Origin: Peptostreptococcaceae bacterium
Lineage (GTDB): Bacteria; Bacillota; Clostridia; Peptostreptococcales; BM714
Direction of reading: 5' to 3'
NCBI GenBank assembly: GCA_016649995.1
Contig: JAENWJ010000012.1
Coordinates: forward strand, 1 to 39,964
Length of the DNA: 39,964 nucleotides
The notes under the pieces were generated by a model. It was not told the DNA's origin and did not search any database. It was given only the letters and a program-made list of their open reading frames with translations. Position numbers and translations under genes: made by a program. Shown here piece after piece: positions 19,140 to 27,923 of the stretch (its first letter is position 1; every line of letters begins with the position of its first letter).

Positions 19140-19432
19140 AAAAAACCCGCCCCCCGGATTATATAATAATCCTAGGGGCGAGTATTTATCGCTGTACCAC
19201 CCTATTTCACAAAATAGCTCCGTCTCTTTTTGGGCCACATTGAACCCTATCCCTGTAACGGGGGAAACCGGAATCATCTACTAGAGAATTCTTTCGATTC
19301 ATCTGCTCAGGAGTGATCATTTCATTTGCGGAATACCGCATGCTTTCAGCAAAATGCATGCTCTCTTTTGGAATCCGAAAATCTTTCTCTCCATCATAGC
19401 CATTAGTTTTTTTATGCCGCAATTTTCTGTAT
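19140..19432 (-). promoter_or_regulatory. T-box riboswitch leader of ilvE, probable isoleucine specifier
   Basis: On the minus strand the core T-box GGTGGTACAGCG occupies 19189-19200. It is preceded by TAGGGG and followed by CGCCCCTA, which gives the classical antiterminator helix around the bulge. The alternative terminator pairs CGCCCCTAGGATTAT with ATAATCCGGGGGGCG and runs into TTTTT (19140-19144). Upstream, stem I features can be traced (GATGGAGAGAAAG, GAGAGCATGC..GCTGAAAGC). The likely specifier is ATC (Ile) at 19315-19317 in the context GAAATGATCACTCCTGAGCAG with the G/C neighbours usual for these loops; ATG directly before it is the alternative. Uncharged tRNA-Ile would stabilise the antiterminator and allow ilvE transcription. 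Confidence 0.88.
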
Positions 19433-19438
19433 ATTTTG

Positions 19439-19467
19439 ATAATACCCACATCAATACCCAAAGTCAA
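19439..19467 (-). promoter_or_regulatory. Sigma-A promoter of the T-box-ilvE unit
   Basis: On the minus strand TTGACT (19462-19467) and TATTAT (19439-19444) are separated by exactly 17 bases. The expected transcript start near 19432 leaves a leader of about 290 bases to the terminator, the right size for a T-box. Confidence 0.85.
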
Positions 19468-19545
19468 CATTTATTTTGGGGGTTTTGAATTATTTTCTAA
19501 AAATTTAAGCTCTGCTTATAATTTGCCGTCATCTTCCAACAACTA

Positions 19546-20283
19546 CTATTCCTTAATTATATCTCTTGTAAGTAAAACTTTTAATAAAAACTTGGGTATA
19601 ACAAGCATTCTCTTGAAGCGCCACGGCTCCTTTATCAATCTATACAGCCACTCGAGCCCCATATCAACCATGAATTTTGGTGCGCGCTTCGCCACACCCG
19701 ACATCACATCCAACGAACCCCCTACACCCATCGCAACCCTGGCATTCAATTGATGCTTGTGTTCATGAATCCATTTTTCCTGTCTTGGGGCACCCAAGGC
19801 AACAAACAAAACATCCGGCTTCGATTCATTGATTTTCCTAATTATTTCCTGTTCCTTCTCTTTATCGAAATATCCGTGATGGCTGTCTTTCACAACTATT
19901 CCAGGATAATCCTCTTTAATTTTAGAAAGCGCCCCGGCAAGAATATCGGGTTTAGCTCCAAGCACATAAACTGATTTCTTAGTATAGTTCAAGTATTTTA
20001 ATATTTGCTCCATAAGATCAATTCCCGCAATCTTTCCCTTTATTCCTATCCCATGAAGCCTTGCAGCAAGAACCAGGCCGAATCCATCCGGCACATTCAA
20101 TTGCGAATCCAGTAAAGCTTTTTTCAAGTATTCATCTTTTTCCGACAGCATTATGATTTCCGTATTCGGGGTATATATGCTGGCCATTCTATCTTCTTTT
20201 AGAAGTTCTCTGAAACGGTTCATAGCCTCTTCCATATTCAAATTGTCGATGGGCACTCCAAATATTCCAATGATTTCTCTCAT
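19546..20283 (-). CDS. WecG/TagA/CpsF family glycosyltransferase
   Basis: Members transfer N-acetylmannosamine or a related sugar to a lipid-linked acceptor in teichoic acid or surface polysaccharide synthesis, at the inner face of the membrane. The 245-residue protein shows family landmarks: TPNTEIIML and NVPDGFGLVLAARLHG with the catalytic-type aspartate, SVYVLGAKPDILAGA, the LGAPRQEKWI motif, and GVGGSLDVMSGVAKRAPKF followed by MGLEWLYRLIKEP. The C-terminal basic segment suits membrane association. It stands alone between an exported protein and the ilvE promoter, so the precise acceptor cannot be deduced. Confidence 0.92.
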   Translation of the reverse strand: MREIIGIFGVPIDNLNMEEAMNRFRELLKEDRMASIYTPNTEIIMLSEKDEYLKKALLDSQLNVPDGFGLVLAARLHGIGIKGKIAGIDLMEQILKYLNYTKKSVYVLGAKPDILAGALSKIKEDYPGIVVKDSHHGYFDKEKEQEIIRKINESKPDVLFVALGAPRQEKWIHEHKHQLNARVAMGVGGSLDVMSGVAKRAPKFMVDMGLEWLYRLIKEPWRFKRMLVIPKFLLKVLLTRDIIKE

Positions 20284-20417
20284 TTAATTACCTCTCGCAG
20301 ATGATTTTACAGCTATTTCTCATTGCTTTAATCTTCGCGTTTTTTGTATTCAAAATCAGCACCAAAACAATCGCATCCTCAATATCTTTATGAATTGCGA
20401 TGATGCAAATTCAATTG

Positions 20418-20927
20418 TTATTGCAGTGTATAATTTCCTTTTATCATCATCCATGAATCAATTGAAACGGAAACCCCTCTTCCATCGTTTATTGGAACCA
20501 GAAGCAGATGGTTCATTTGCACCGCATCTCCGGTCTTTAAATCTTTACCGGCTGTCAGATCAGCCAGTCCGTTTCCTTTAGGACTTGCTATAGCCGTCAT
20601 TGCGCCACTTCTCAATATAACCTGCGTGTTGCCTCCGAAATAAACGAAACTTCCCGAAGGTATCATAATCGCTTCAAAACCGGATTCTAAAGTCTGTGTT
20701 TCAATCGGCGAAGACGTATTGCCATCATTTACACTTACCGAATCCAGCTTTTCCTGAAAATCCGATACAATTTCAGCCAACCGGCTTTCCACATAGGATA
20801 AAGTGACTACAGGATCATTTTCCGAACCAGGCTCATAAGACGCCGCCAAAACACCCAGGGTCATAGCAAGTAAAACAATAATCGCTATAACCGGTATCGC
20901 CAATTTCTTTTTGTTTTTTCTATTCAT
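20418..20927 (-). CDS. Conserved exported or membrane-anchored protein of unknown function
   Basis: The 169-residue protein starts with a basic N-terminus and a hydrophobic segment (AIPVIAIIVLLAMTLGVLAA) that is a signal peptide or an anchor. A PGSENDPVVTLSYVESRLAEI segment with predicted coiled coil follows, and a C-terminal part contains FEAIMIPSGSFVYFGGNTQVILRSG and HLLLVPINDGRGV. I recall similar proteins in other Firmicutes, without a known function. An RBS (GGAGG) precedes the ATG. A possible promoter reads TTGTAT and TATGAT, 18 bases apart, upstream on the minus strand. It probably acts at the cell surface. Confidence 0.75.
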   Translation of the reverse strand: MNRKNKKKLAIPVIAIIVLLAMTLGVLAASYEPGSENDPVVTLSYVESRLAEIVSDFQEKLDSVSVNDGNTSSPIETQTLESGFEAIMIPSGSFVYFGGNTQVILRSGAMTAIASPKGNGLADLTAGKDLKTGDAVQMNHLLLVPINDGRGVSVSIDSWMMIKGNYTLQ

Positions 20928-21053
20928 TAAAAAACCTCCATTTCATTCTTCAATCAATCTTGAATCCATTTTATCATAAATGCCTTTAATGTTAAAATAC
21001 AACTGCTGATCGCAAAATTATCCTGCCAAAGTACATCCCGCAATTTGCCACTT

Positions 21054-21083
21054 AAAAGCCCCCGGGTTGATTACCGGAGGCTC
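21054..21083 (-). terminator. Terminator after mazF
   Basis: On the minus strand GCCTCCGG pairs with CCCGGGGGC through eight base pairs (one G-U) around TAATCAA, and TTTTAA follows. It lies 32 bases beyond the mazF stop and closes the alr-antitoxin-mazF unit. Confidence 0.8.
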
Positions 21084-21114
21084 TCAATATGTATTGTTTT
21101 CAACTTCTATGTAC

Positions 21115-21471
21115 TCATTCCTCTTGATTTCCAATACTAAGACTTATCATTATACTCTTGTCCACTTTTTTCATCATATCGTCACCAAACAAACCTATTT
21201 TTTCCATGATTCTCTTTCTGTCTATTGTTCTTATCTGTTCTAAAAGCACAACCGACTTCTTGTTCAAACCATATTTGTTTGCCGGAATTTCTATATGTGT
21301 GGGCAGTTTAGCCTTATTTATTCTCGAGGTTATTGCCGCTACAATGACCGTCGAGCTGTATCTATTTCCAATGTCGTTTTGAACTACCAGAACAGGTCTT
21401 ATCCCCCCCTGTTCTGATCCAACTACCGGATTCAAATCGGCATAATATATTTCGCCACGCTTTATGTTCAT
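21115..21471 (-). CDS. mazF: MazF/PemK-type mRNA interferase toxin (NdoA-like)
   Basis: The 118-residue protein is a single-strand RNA endonuclease of the MazF fold. It begins [21 protein letters not shown] and has [10 protein letters not shown] with Arg25 and AAITSR with Thr48, which occupy the same numbers as the catalytic residues of Bacillus MazF. The C-terminal [11 protein letters not shown] segment is also typical. The start overlaps the antitoxin stop by four bases (ATGA), so translation is coupled. The order alr-antitoxin-toxin is the same as in Bacillus, where cleavage is at UACAU; the specificity here is not known. Confidence 0.95.
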   Translation of the reverse strand: MNIKRGEIYYADLNPVVGSEQGGIRPVLVVQNDIGNRYSSTVIVAAITSRINKAKLPTHIEIPANKYGLNKKSVVLLEQIRTIDRKRIMEKIGLFGDDMMKKVDKSIMISLSIGNQEE

Positions 21472-21635
21472 ACTTCCACATCACTCCCAAACGCCAAAAT
21501 CGCCTCATAGGTAAGCAAGGCATTAATATCGGCTTCAAAGCCATACTCGGAGATATTTGTATTGATTAGGTTCATATCCTTGTACCCTTTGGCTATCGCA
21601 GATTTATACTCTTCTACGCTGAAATCCGACTGCAT
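21468..21635 (-). CDS. Short MazF antitoxin lacking the DNA-binding domain
   Basis: The 55-residue protein lies directly before mazF with a four-base overlap. Its middle part ([23 protein letters not shown]) resembles the toxin-neutralising C-terminal part of Bacillus EndoAI (around RRGYMEMAKINLNIASEAHF). The ribbon-helix-helix N-terminus that normally binds the operator is absent. The start is ATG 21635: AAGGAG is seven bases upstream and a good promoter would start transcription near 21659, which excludes the in-frame TTG at 21662. No upstream frame continues the missing domain. I infer that it neutralises MazF but cannot autoregulate by itself. Confidence 0.8.
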   Translation of the reverse strand: MQSDFSVEEYKSAIAKGYKDMNLINTNISEYGFEADINALLTYEAILAFGSDVEV

Positions 21636-21665
21636 AGGCTGCTCCTTATACTCGTATTTCAATAC

Positions 21666-21694
21666 ATTATATATCTTGGATGCAATATAATCAA
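21666..21694 (-). promoter_or_regulatory. Sigma-A promoter of the antitoxin-mazF pair
   Basis: On the minus strand TTGATT (21689-21694) and TATAAT (21666-21671) are 17 bases apart. They lie in the gap after alr, so the toxin-antitoxin pair can be expressed independently of alr. Confidence 0.8.
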
Positions 21695-21745
21695 ACTTTG
21701 TTTATTACAGAGAGAGGCAGATAAACCACTCTCCATAATTTTGTT

Positions 21746-22915
21746 TTACAAATACATAAGATAATCCACCGTCTTGACGGTCTTTCCATCCCTTGTGTAT
21801 TCTCTCGGAATCCTCTTGTTGATCATGCAGGTTATTTCATAGTTAATTGTTCCCAATTTTGCCGCCACTTCGTCAATAGATATTGTGTTTTTTCCATCGC
21901 TTCCGAAAAGAACAACTTCATCGCCGATTTTCACATCGATTCCCGTTACATCTATCAGGCATTGGTCCATGCATATTCGTCCAACTACAGGTACTTTTTT
22001 CCCTTTGACAAGAACCTCCGCCTTACCCGACAACATCCTTGTGAATCCGTCCGCATAGCCTATCGGAATAGTAGCTATCTTGCGCAGGCCCGGGGTAACA
22101 TATTTCAGACCATAGCTAACGCCTCTTCCTGCCTCAAGCTCTTTTACATGTGAAATTTCAGCCTTAAGAGACATAACCTGCTTTAGGTCTATCCTATCCT
22201 TTATGACCTCATTCGAAGGATACAAACCATACAGTATGATTCCGGCCCTCACCATATCAAGATTCATCTCGGGAAGGTCCATTATGGCAGCACTGTTTGA
22301 AACATGCTTCACCGGTATTTCAAGGCCTCTGGCTTTCAATGCATCTACCATGAATTTATATTTTTCGTACTGACCGTATGTATACGCCTTGTCAATTTCA
22401 TCGGCAACCGCAAAATGGGTAAACATTCCTTCTATTTCTATGTAAGGCAACTTGCTTATTTCCATTATTTTATCAACGGAATCCTCGGTTGCTTGAAAGC
22501 CCAAACGACTCATTCCCGAATCGATTTTAATGTGCACCTTCAATGTTTTTCCAAGTTTTTCAGCTCTCGCAGAAAAAATTCTCGCTTCATCCACATTGTA
22601 CATGGTCTGGATTATTTCGTTTTCAATCAATTCATCCGCGCCATAGGTTGGTGTATAGCCCAAAATCAATATGGGTACACTTTTAAATACCTTTCTTAGT
22701 TGCACCGCCTCAGAAAGGGTAGCCACCGCAAACCTGTCAACGCCCTGATCAAGAAGCACCTTCCCTATCTCTACTGCTCCGTGTCCATATGCATCAGCCT
22801 TAATAACCCCTGTAACCATTGTTCCCGGCCTGACCAAGGCCTTAATTTTTCTGAAATTTTCCTCAAACGCATCCAAATCGATTTCCACCCATGCGGGCCT
22901 AGCTCTTTTTACCAT
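21746..22915 (-). CDS. alr: Alanine racemase
   Basis: The PLP enzyme interconverts L- and D-alanine for peptidoglycan. The 389-residue protein has the PLP lysine Lys39 in VIKADAYGHG and the opposite catalytic Tyr268 in GRGVSYGLKY, plus the conserved RICMDQCLIDVT and EVVLFG segments of the C-terminal beta domain. It is preceded by a GGGGGAG site and starts 19 bases after the nnr stop, so it is part of the acpS-nnr-alr unit. Confidence 0.97.
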   Translation of the reverse strand: MVKRARPAWVEIDLDAFEENFRKIKALVRPGTMVTGVIKADAYGHGAVEIGKVLLDQGVDRFAVATLSEAVQLRKVFKSVPILILGYTPTYGADELIENEIIQTMYNVDEARIFSARAEKLGKTLKVHIKIDSGMSRLGFQATEDSVDKIMEISKLPYIEIEGMFTHFAVADEIDKAYTYGQYEKYKFMVDALKARGLEIPVKHVSNSAAIMDLPEMNLDMVRAGIILYGLYPSNEVIKDRIDLKQVMSLKAEISHVKELEAGRGVSYGLKYVTPGLRKIATIPIGYADGFTRMLSGKAEVLVKGKKVPVVGRICMDQCLIDVTGIDVKIGDEVVLFGSDGKNTISIDEVAAKLGTINYEITCMINKRIPREYTRDGKTVKTVDYLMYL

Positions 22916-22934
22916 TGTTCTCCCCCTATTAGAA

Positions 22935-24464
22935 TTATTCTGTCATATTAGATAAAGCCGCAGACAATGAATCCGCTATATCCGTAGCCAATACGGAGCG
23001 TTCATGGATTCTTTCCGCCGCCAAACAACCCGCCTTTTGATGAATTGCCACTGCCTCCAATATTCCCTCGGCAGTTTTGTCAACCTGAGCCAATACTCCG
23101 GCGACAACACCGGCAAGAACGTCCCCGCTTCCTGCAGTCGCCATCGCCCTATGTCCGTTGGCACATATGAAAACCTCTCCTCCCGGTTCGGCTACAATAG
23201 TTGTCGGACCCTTTAGGACAGTATATACTTCATGTTTTTTTGAAAAATTTCTAGCCAATTCTACAAAATTTCCACCTATGTATTCGTCTCCAAGCAATCT
23301 TTTAAATTCACCTGTATGAGGAGTTATTACAACCTTTGTTCCCAATCCTCTTTGATCAAGAAGCCCTATTTCCTTTGACAAAAGATTCAATGCATCCGCA
23401 TCTAAAACAATAATTTTATTCTCCATTTCAAGGGATTTGCATATAAACTTCCTAAGCAATGGAGATTCACCGCAACCCGAACCCGCTGCCAATACGTCAT
23501 ATTTCTCCATTTCCGAAACAATTTTTTCTGTAAGCTCATTGCCGAAAATCGCATCTTCGGAATATGTCAAAGCTATAGTCTCCGGAACCCTTCCCGTTAT
23601 TGAATTCCACACGGATCTTTCCACTATCATTTTTACCAAACCTACGCCGATTCTAAGTGCTCCCATCGCATTGAAAAGCGCGGCCCCCGGCATGTCCTTT
23701 GAACCTGAAAAGAACAAGACCTTTCCGCTGGAATACTTGTGTCCGGCTATATCCTTTGCCTTCAGCATCATTTTAACATCCGCGCCCTCGAAGAGTAGGG
23801 CTTTCGGCTTAAAAACATCTTGTGCCAGTGCCGGAAGTCCAATGTCAGCAATAAACAGTTTTCCTTTTCTCGAGAAGCCTTCGTTTTGAAAATGACCCAA
23901 TTTATAGGTTCCAAGTGCAATGGTCAAATCGGCAGATATCGAGGCTCCCATTGTCAACCCTGTGTCCCCATTGACCCCCGAAGGAATATCTATAGAAATT
24001 ATTGGCCGGACACTCGCGTTCATTTCCTCTACAACAATCTTGTATGTACCGGTAAGTGGTCTTGAAAATCCCGTTCCAAAGATACAGTCCACAAGAATTC
24101 TGTCCTTTGTCCATTCAATTTCCAAAGGCCTAGAGGGCTCAAGATGTTTAATATTCGATTGCAGATTTTTTAATATTTTATAGTTTACCGCCGCATCATC
24201 TTTTATAGAGCTCTCATGTGGCAATACCAATGTCAATACGTCCAATCCCATCAAAAAGAGAATCCTTGCGATGACGAATCCGTCACCTCCGTTGTTCCCT
24301 GGACCACAGAACACTGTTACAGGCTCTCCCGGATATAGGTTTAGAATATGTTCCACAACGCTCATGCCGGCGTGCTCCATCAACAGAAGCGACGGCATTC
24401 CTATCTCGTCCTCATTCAACGCCTCTATTTGTTTGATTTGACCACTAAGATATAACGGCTTCAT
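22935..24464 (-). CDS. nnr: Bifunctional NAD(P)H-hydrate epimerase and ADP-dependent dehydratase
   Basis: The protein repairs hydrated NADH and NADPH. The N-terminal epimerase domain (about residues 1-210) has VTVFCGPGNNGGDGFVIARIL and DCIFGTGFSRPLTG. The C-terminal ribokinase-like dehydratase domain (about 225-505) has HKYSSGKVLFFSG, VVITPHTGEFKRLLG, the LKGPTTIVAEP segment and ATAGSGDVLAG. The start is ATG 24464 (AAGGAG upstream), giving 509 residues; the longer frame from 24503 overlaps acpS and lacks support. It starts 10 bases after the acpS stop. Confidence 0.95.
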   Translation of the reverse strand: MKPLYLSGQIKQIEALNEDEIGMPSLLLMEHAGMSVVEHILNLYPGEPVTVFCGPGNNGGDGFVIARILFLMGLDVLTLVLPHESSIKDDAAVNYKILKNLQSNIKHLEPSRPLEIEWTKDRILVDCIFGTGFSRPLTGTYKIVVEEMNASVRPIISIDIPSGVNGDTGLTMGASISADLTIALGTYKLGHFQNEGFSRKGKLFIADIGLPALAQDVFKPKALLFEGADVKMMLKAKDIAGHKYSSGKVLFFSGSKDMPGAALFNAMGALRIGVGLVKMIVERSVWNSITGRVPETIALTYSEDAIFGNELTEKIVSEMEKYDVLAAGSGCGESPLLRKFICKSLEMENKIIVLDADALNLLSKEIGLLDQRGLGTKVVITPHTGEFKRLLGDEYIGGNFVELARNFSKKHEVYTVLKGPTTIVAEPGGEVFICANGHRAMATAGSGDVLAGVVAGVLAQVDKTAEGILEAVAIHQKAGCLAAERIHERSVLATDIADSLSAALSNMTE

Positions 24465-24474
24465 AATCTGCTCC

Positions 24475-24822
24475 TTACCTACACGACGCAACTGCAGTTG
24501 CATATTCCCTGCAATGTGAAATCGTGATTTCCATTTTTTTTATTCCCTGCTCTTTAGCTATCGCTTCAGCTTTACCGTGCAGACTCACATATGGCTCTCC
24601 GTTTTCTTTTTTCAATATTTCTATATCCTTCCATCCAAAACCGCATATACCGGTCCCCAAAGCCTTTGAAACGGCTTCTTTAGCTGCAAAAATTCCGGCG
24701 GCACGGTAGCTTTTGTCCTCTATTCGTTCCCTTTCCTTAGCCGTAAAAATACGACACAGAAATCTTTCGTTCATGTTTCCTCGAATGCGTTCAATTTCAA
24801 TGATATCGGTTCCAAGCCCCAT
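24475..24822 (-). CDS. acpS: Holo-[acyl-carrier-protein] synthase
   Basis: The enzyme transfers 4'-phosphopantetheine from CoA to apo-ACP in fatty acid synthesis. At 115 residues it has the family signature MGLGTDIIEIERI with the metal-binding Asp6, the RIFTAKERERI segment, FAAKEAVSKALGTGI with the second acidic ligand, and a final ISHCREYATA. A GAGGAGG site precedes the ATG. It follows thrB by 48 bases, which contain a small AT hairpin but no T tail, so co-transcription from thrC is plausible. Confidence 0.97.
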   Translation of the reverse strand: MGLGTDIIEIERIRGNMNERFLCRIFTAKERERIEDKSYRAAGIFAAKEAVSKALGTGICGFGWKDIEILKKENGEPYVSLHGKAEAIAKEQGIKKMEITISHCREYATAVASCR

Positions 24823-24870
24823 TTACTTGACGCCTCCTCTTGGCTAAATGTATTTATTAATACATTTATT

Positions 24871-25761
24871 CTATTCTATATAAATTTTGGCTCCTTCCCT
24901 ATCTATGCTTAGAGCTTCCAATTTCCATACATTCTCCATGGAATCTAAAAATTCCTTCATTGCCAAAACCTTCTTCTCGTCCGGTACGGACAACACACCC
25001 ATCAATGTAGGTCCCGCTCCACTTATGAACATCCCGTCGAATCCAAGTTCACGCATCTTGTCCTCTATCAAATCGAATCCATCTATTAATTTGCTGCGGT
25101 ATGGCTGGTGAACCCTATCATTCAAAACATTCCACAAATTTTCAAACTTTCCATTTACCAATGATGCAACAAGCATAGCGGTTCTTGAAATATTGTAAAC
25201 GGCATCCGAAAGTGAAAATGAATCCGGAAGCGCTTCTCTAGCTTTTTCGGTTGACAGCTCAAAATCCGGCACCATCGCATGAAGCAATAATCTCTCATAG
25301 TCAAATATTATTTTTTCATGTCTTACGATTCCCGATTCAACAAATGAAACTGTCAGCCCCCCCTCAAAGGCAGGAACTACATTGTCGGGATGACCTTCTA
25401 TTTCTACTGCCAAAGCTATCAGCTCGTCTTTGGAAAGAGGACCGTTCAAAAGGGCATTTGCACCTATTAGACCGCCTACAATACAGGCTGCGCTGCTTCC
25501 AAGACCCCTTGAAACTGGAATCCCTTCCTTTACGCTTATCCTTATGCCTTTAAGCTTTGCGCCAGCCGCCTCATAGAGACGCCTGACCGATATTAGAACG
25601 AGGTTTTCTTCGTTATTGTATTTTTCATGGAATCCTACAATATCAATGCCCTCTTTCAACTCTTCAAATCCAAATTCATTGTACATCTTAAGCGCCAGGC
25701 CCATTGCGTCGAATCCGGGGCCTATGTTGGCGCTTGTTGCGGGCACTCTTACTCTAATCAT
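24871..25761 (-). CDS. thrB: Homoserine kinase
   Basis: This GHMP-family kinase phosphorylates homoserine to O-phosphohomoserine, the substrate of ThrC. The 296-residue protein starts MIRVRVPATSANIGPGFDAMG, has the ATP-binding GHMP loop PVSRGLGSSAACIVGG (about residues 85-100), HPDNVVPAFEGG, and the C-terminal FISGAGPTLMG motif. Its ATG overlaps the thrC stop codon by four bases (ATGA), indicating coupled translation in the order thrC-thrB. Confidence 0.96.
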   Translation of the reverse strand: MIRVRVPATSANIGPGFDAMGLALKMYNEFGFEELKEGIDIVGFHEKYNNEENLVLISVRRLYEAAGAKLKGIRISVKEGIPVSRGLGSSAACIVGGLIGANALLNGPLSKDELIALAVEIEGHPDNVVPAFEGGLTVSFVESGIVRHEKIIFDYERLLLHAMVPDFELSTEKAREALPDSFSLSDAVYNISRTAMLVASLVNGKFENLWNVLNDRVHQPYRSKLIDGFDLIEDKMRELGFDGMFISGAGPTLMGVLSVPDEKKVLAMKEFLDSMENVWKLEALSIDREGAKIYIE

Positions 25762-27257
25762 TCCGAATCCCTCCCCTCCAAGAAGCTATCTATAGCTTCC
25801 TTCATTCCATCCTTGTCGCATATGTGATTATGCATTACCTTCCTGTCCCTTATGCCTTTTACTGCCGCGGGAACCTCACCTTTCAAATATTCGGACATTT
25901 TTTCAAGCAAATCTATTTCATCCGCATCCTTAAATCTGCCGTCGATTGCCGATAGTACAGACTTTGGAAATTTATAAGGGCTTGCGGTAGAAAGAATGAC
26001 TGAATGAACCTTGCCGTCATTTCCTTTTCTTTTTTCGTTTACTCCATATGCAACAGCCGTATGGGTATCCATAAGATATCCGTATTTTCTATAGACTTGC
26101 TCAATTAAACGGCTTCCCTCCGCATCACTTATCCAGCCCGCTTCAAAAGCACCCTTCAGGTTCTCGAAAATCACGCTTGTATCGTAAGCCCCACTTTCCT
26201 CAAGGGATTTCATCCACTCACTAACAAGCTCTTTTCTCGTTCCTGAGGCCTCATAAAGCAAGCGTTCAAGATTGCTGGATACAAGTATGTCCATCGATGG
26301 CGATTGCGTTTTTTTGAGCGACCTATTCCGATCATAGGTTCCGCTTCCAAAAAAATCTGCAAGAACTTTATTCTCATTTGATGCACAAACGAGATGCCTC
26401 ACGGGAAGTCCCATCTTTTTCGCATAGTATCCGGCCAATATGTTTCCAAAATTTCCAGTAGGCACAACAAAATCAACAAACTCTCCTTCGTTGATTGTCC
26501 CTTGTTCCATCAATTGTCCGTAGGCATAGAAATAGTAAACAATTTGTGGAACAAGCCTCCCAATATTGATTGAGTTGGCCGATGATAGGCCGTATCCTTT
26601 TTTCTTTAAATCCATGGCATATTCCTTGTCGCCAAATATGCGCTTTACGCCTGTCTGAGCATCGTCAAAATTTCCTATTATGCCCGCAACATGTGTGTTT
26701 GCGCCTTCCTGTGTAACCATTTGCAGTTTCTGTACGGAGCTTACGCCCTCCACGGGAAAGAAAACTATTATCTCTACCCCTTCAACATCAGCAAAGCCCT
26801 CCAGGGCTGCCTTTCCCGTATCTCCGGATGTTGCTGTCAGTATAACAATGTTCTCTTCAATATTATTTTTACTGCGAGCTATTTGCATGAATCTTGGCAA
26901 TATGGACAAAGCCATATCCTTGAATGCAAGAGTTGGTCCATGAAAAAGTTCCAATACAGACACCTTTTCGTCAAGCCTTACTAGTGGCGCTATTGCCTCG
27001 GTATCGAACTTATTGTCATAGGCTTTAGCAATGCATCCTCTAAGTTCCTCCTCACTAAAATCATCCAAGAACAAGCTCATGACATCATATGCTGTTTCCC
27101 TATATGTCTTGTTCTTCAATTTGCCGTAATCCATTTCGAATTTTGGCAAAGCGTTCGGGACAAATAATCCGCCATCTTCCGCAATCCCTCTTATGATAGC
27201 TTCGGAAGCTGTAAACCTTCCATCCGCTCCTCTGCTACTTTTATAATATAATTGCAT
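25758..27257 (-). CDS. thrC: Threonine synthase, long type
   Basis: The PLP enzyme converts O-phosphohomoserine to threonine. The 499-residue length, N-terminal domain (YYKSSRG to FVPNALP) and motif LFHGPTLAFKDMA with PLP Lys113 identify the longer (yeast or E. coli type) class. ATSGDTGKAAL binds PLP phosphate, and FVVPTGNFGNILAGY is a further conserved loop. It heads the thrC-thrB-acpS-nnr-alr run. An RBS (GGAGGAG) and an extended -10 promoter lie upstream. No T-box or attenuator is visible in its 134-bp leader region. Confidence 0.96.
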   Translation of the reverse strand: MQLYYKSSRGADGRFTASEAIIRGIAEDGGLFVPNALPKFEMDYGKLKNKTYRETAYDVMSLFLDDFSEEELRGCIAKAYDNKFDTEAIAPLVRLDEKVSVLELFHGPTLAFKDMALSILPRFMQIARSKNNIEENIVILTATSGDTGKAALEGFADVEGVEIIVFFPVEGVSSVQKLQMVTQEGANTHVAGIIGNFDDAQTGVKRIFGDKEYAMDLKKKGYGLSSANSINIGRLVPQIVYYFYAYGQLMEQGTINEGEFVDFVVPTGNFGNILAGYYAKKMGLPVRHLVCASNENKVLADFFGSGTYDRNRSLKKTQSPSMDILVSSNLERLLYEASGTRKELVSEWMKSLEESGAYDTSVIFENLKGAFEAGWISDAEGSRLIEQVYRKYGYLMDTHTAVAYGVNEKRKGNDGKVHSVILSTASPYKFPKSVLSAIDGRFKDADEIDLLEKMSEYLKGEVPAAVKGIRDRKVMHNHICDKDGMKEAIDSFLEGRDSE

Positions 27258-27288
27258 AATTCTCCTCCAACTAAAATTTATAGGTTTT

Positions 27289-27297
27289 ATTATAGCA
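27289..27297 (-). promoter_or_regulatory. Extended -10 promoter of thrC
   Basis: The minus strand has TTTGCTATAATA: TATAAT at 27289-27294 with a TGn extension. No good -35 hexamer stands at 17 bases. It lies about 32 bases before the thrC start. Confidence 0.55.
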
Positions 27298-27391
27298 AAC
27301 TTATACCCATTTCCCTACGTTTTTCTGTTTGCGAGTCAAATTCCATCGTATGCATCCAAAATACATTTCTTTGTGTTTCAAGTAAACACTT

Positions 27392-27907
27392 CTATTTTTC
27401 AATACCGGTTCTTGCTTCGACTCCCTGCTGATAGTAATGCTTTATTTCTTTCATTTCCGTCACTAAATCAGCGGCCTCCATGAGCTCCTCCGGAGCATAT
27501 CTTCCCGTCAAAACGACTTCCGTATGTTCAGGCCGATCTGCCAAAATATCAAGAACATCCTTTACATCGAAAAGCTTGAAATGTAGTGCAATGTTGACCT
27601 CATCCAACACAACTATATCGTAACATCCGGACCGTATAATTTCACCCAAAGCCTTTAATCCGTTTTTTGCCAAATTTATGTCCTTCTCAGTTGGCTCCCT
27701 ATAAATGAAGCAATCGTTTCCATACTGCTTCATTTCAAACCCCGGAAGATACCCCGCCGCTTTGAGCTCGCTATACGGCATACCCTTTATAAACTGGCCA
27801 AAAAAAACTTTTTTTCCTGCGCAAACTGCTCGAAGGCATAGTCCGAGCGCTGCAGTTGTCTTCCCTTTTCCATTACCCGTATATATTTGCACGTATCCCT
27901 TATCCAT
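27392..27907 (-). CDS. cobO: Cob(I)yrinic acid a,c-diamide adenosyltransferase (CobO/BtuR family)
   Basis: The enzyme adds the adenosyl group of ATP to cobalt in corrinoid synthesis or salvage. The P-loop GNGKGKTTAA stands close to the N-terminus and YDIVVLDEVNIAL (Walker B) in the middle, followed by EVVLTGRYAPEELMEAADLVTEM, as in CobA/CobO. The start is ATG 27907 (AGGAGG upstream), giving 171 residues; the frame open to 27943 runs into the previous gene. It starts 16 bases after the psu remnant stop. No cobalamin riboswitch was seen and no other corrinoid gene is in the window. Confidence 0.93.
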   Translation of the reverse strand: MDKGYVQIYTGNGKGKTTAALGLCLRAVCAGKKVFFGQFIKGMPYSELKAAGYLPGFEMKQYGNDCFIYREPTEKDINLAKNGLKALGEIIRSGCYDIVVLDEVNIALHFKLFDVKDVLDILADRPEHTEVVLTGRYAPEELMEAADLVTEMKEIKHYYQQGVEARTGIEK

Positions 27908-27923
27908 AAAACCGCCTCCTTCT

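Noticed and set aside
19207-19470. Open frame of 87 codons on the minus strand before ilvE
   Set aside because: The bases form the T-box leader and its promoter; the translation has no family resemblance and no RBS.
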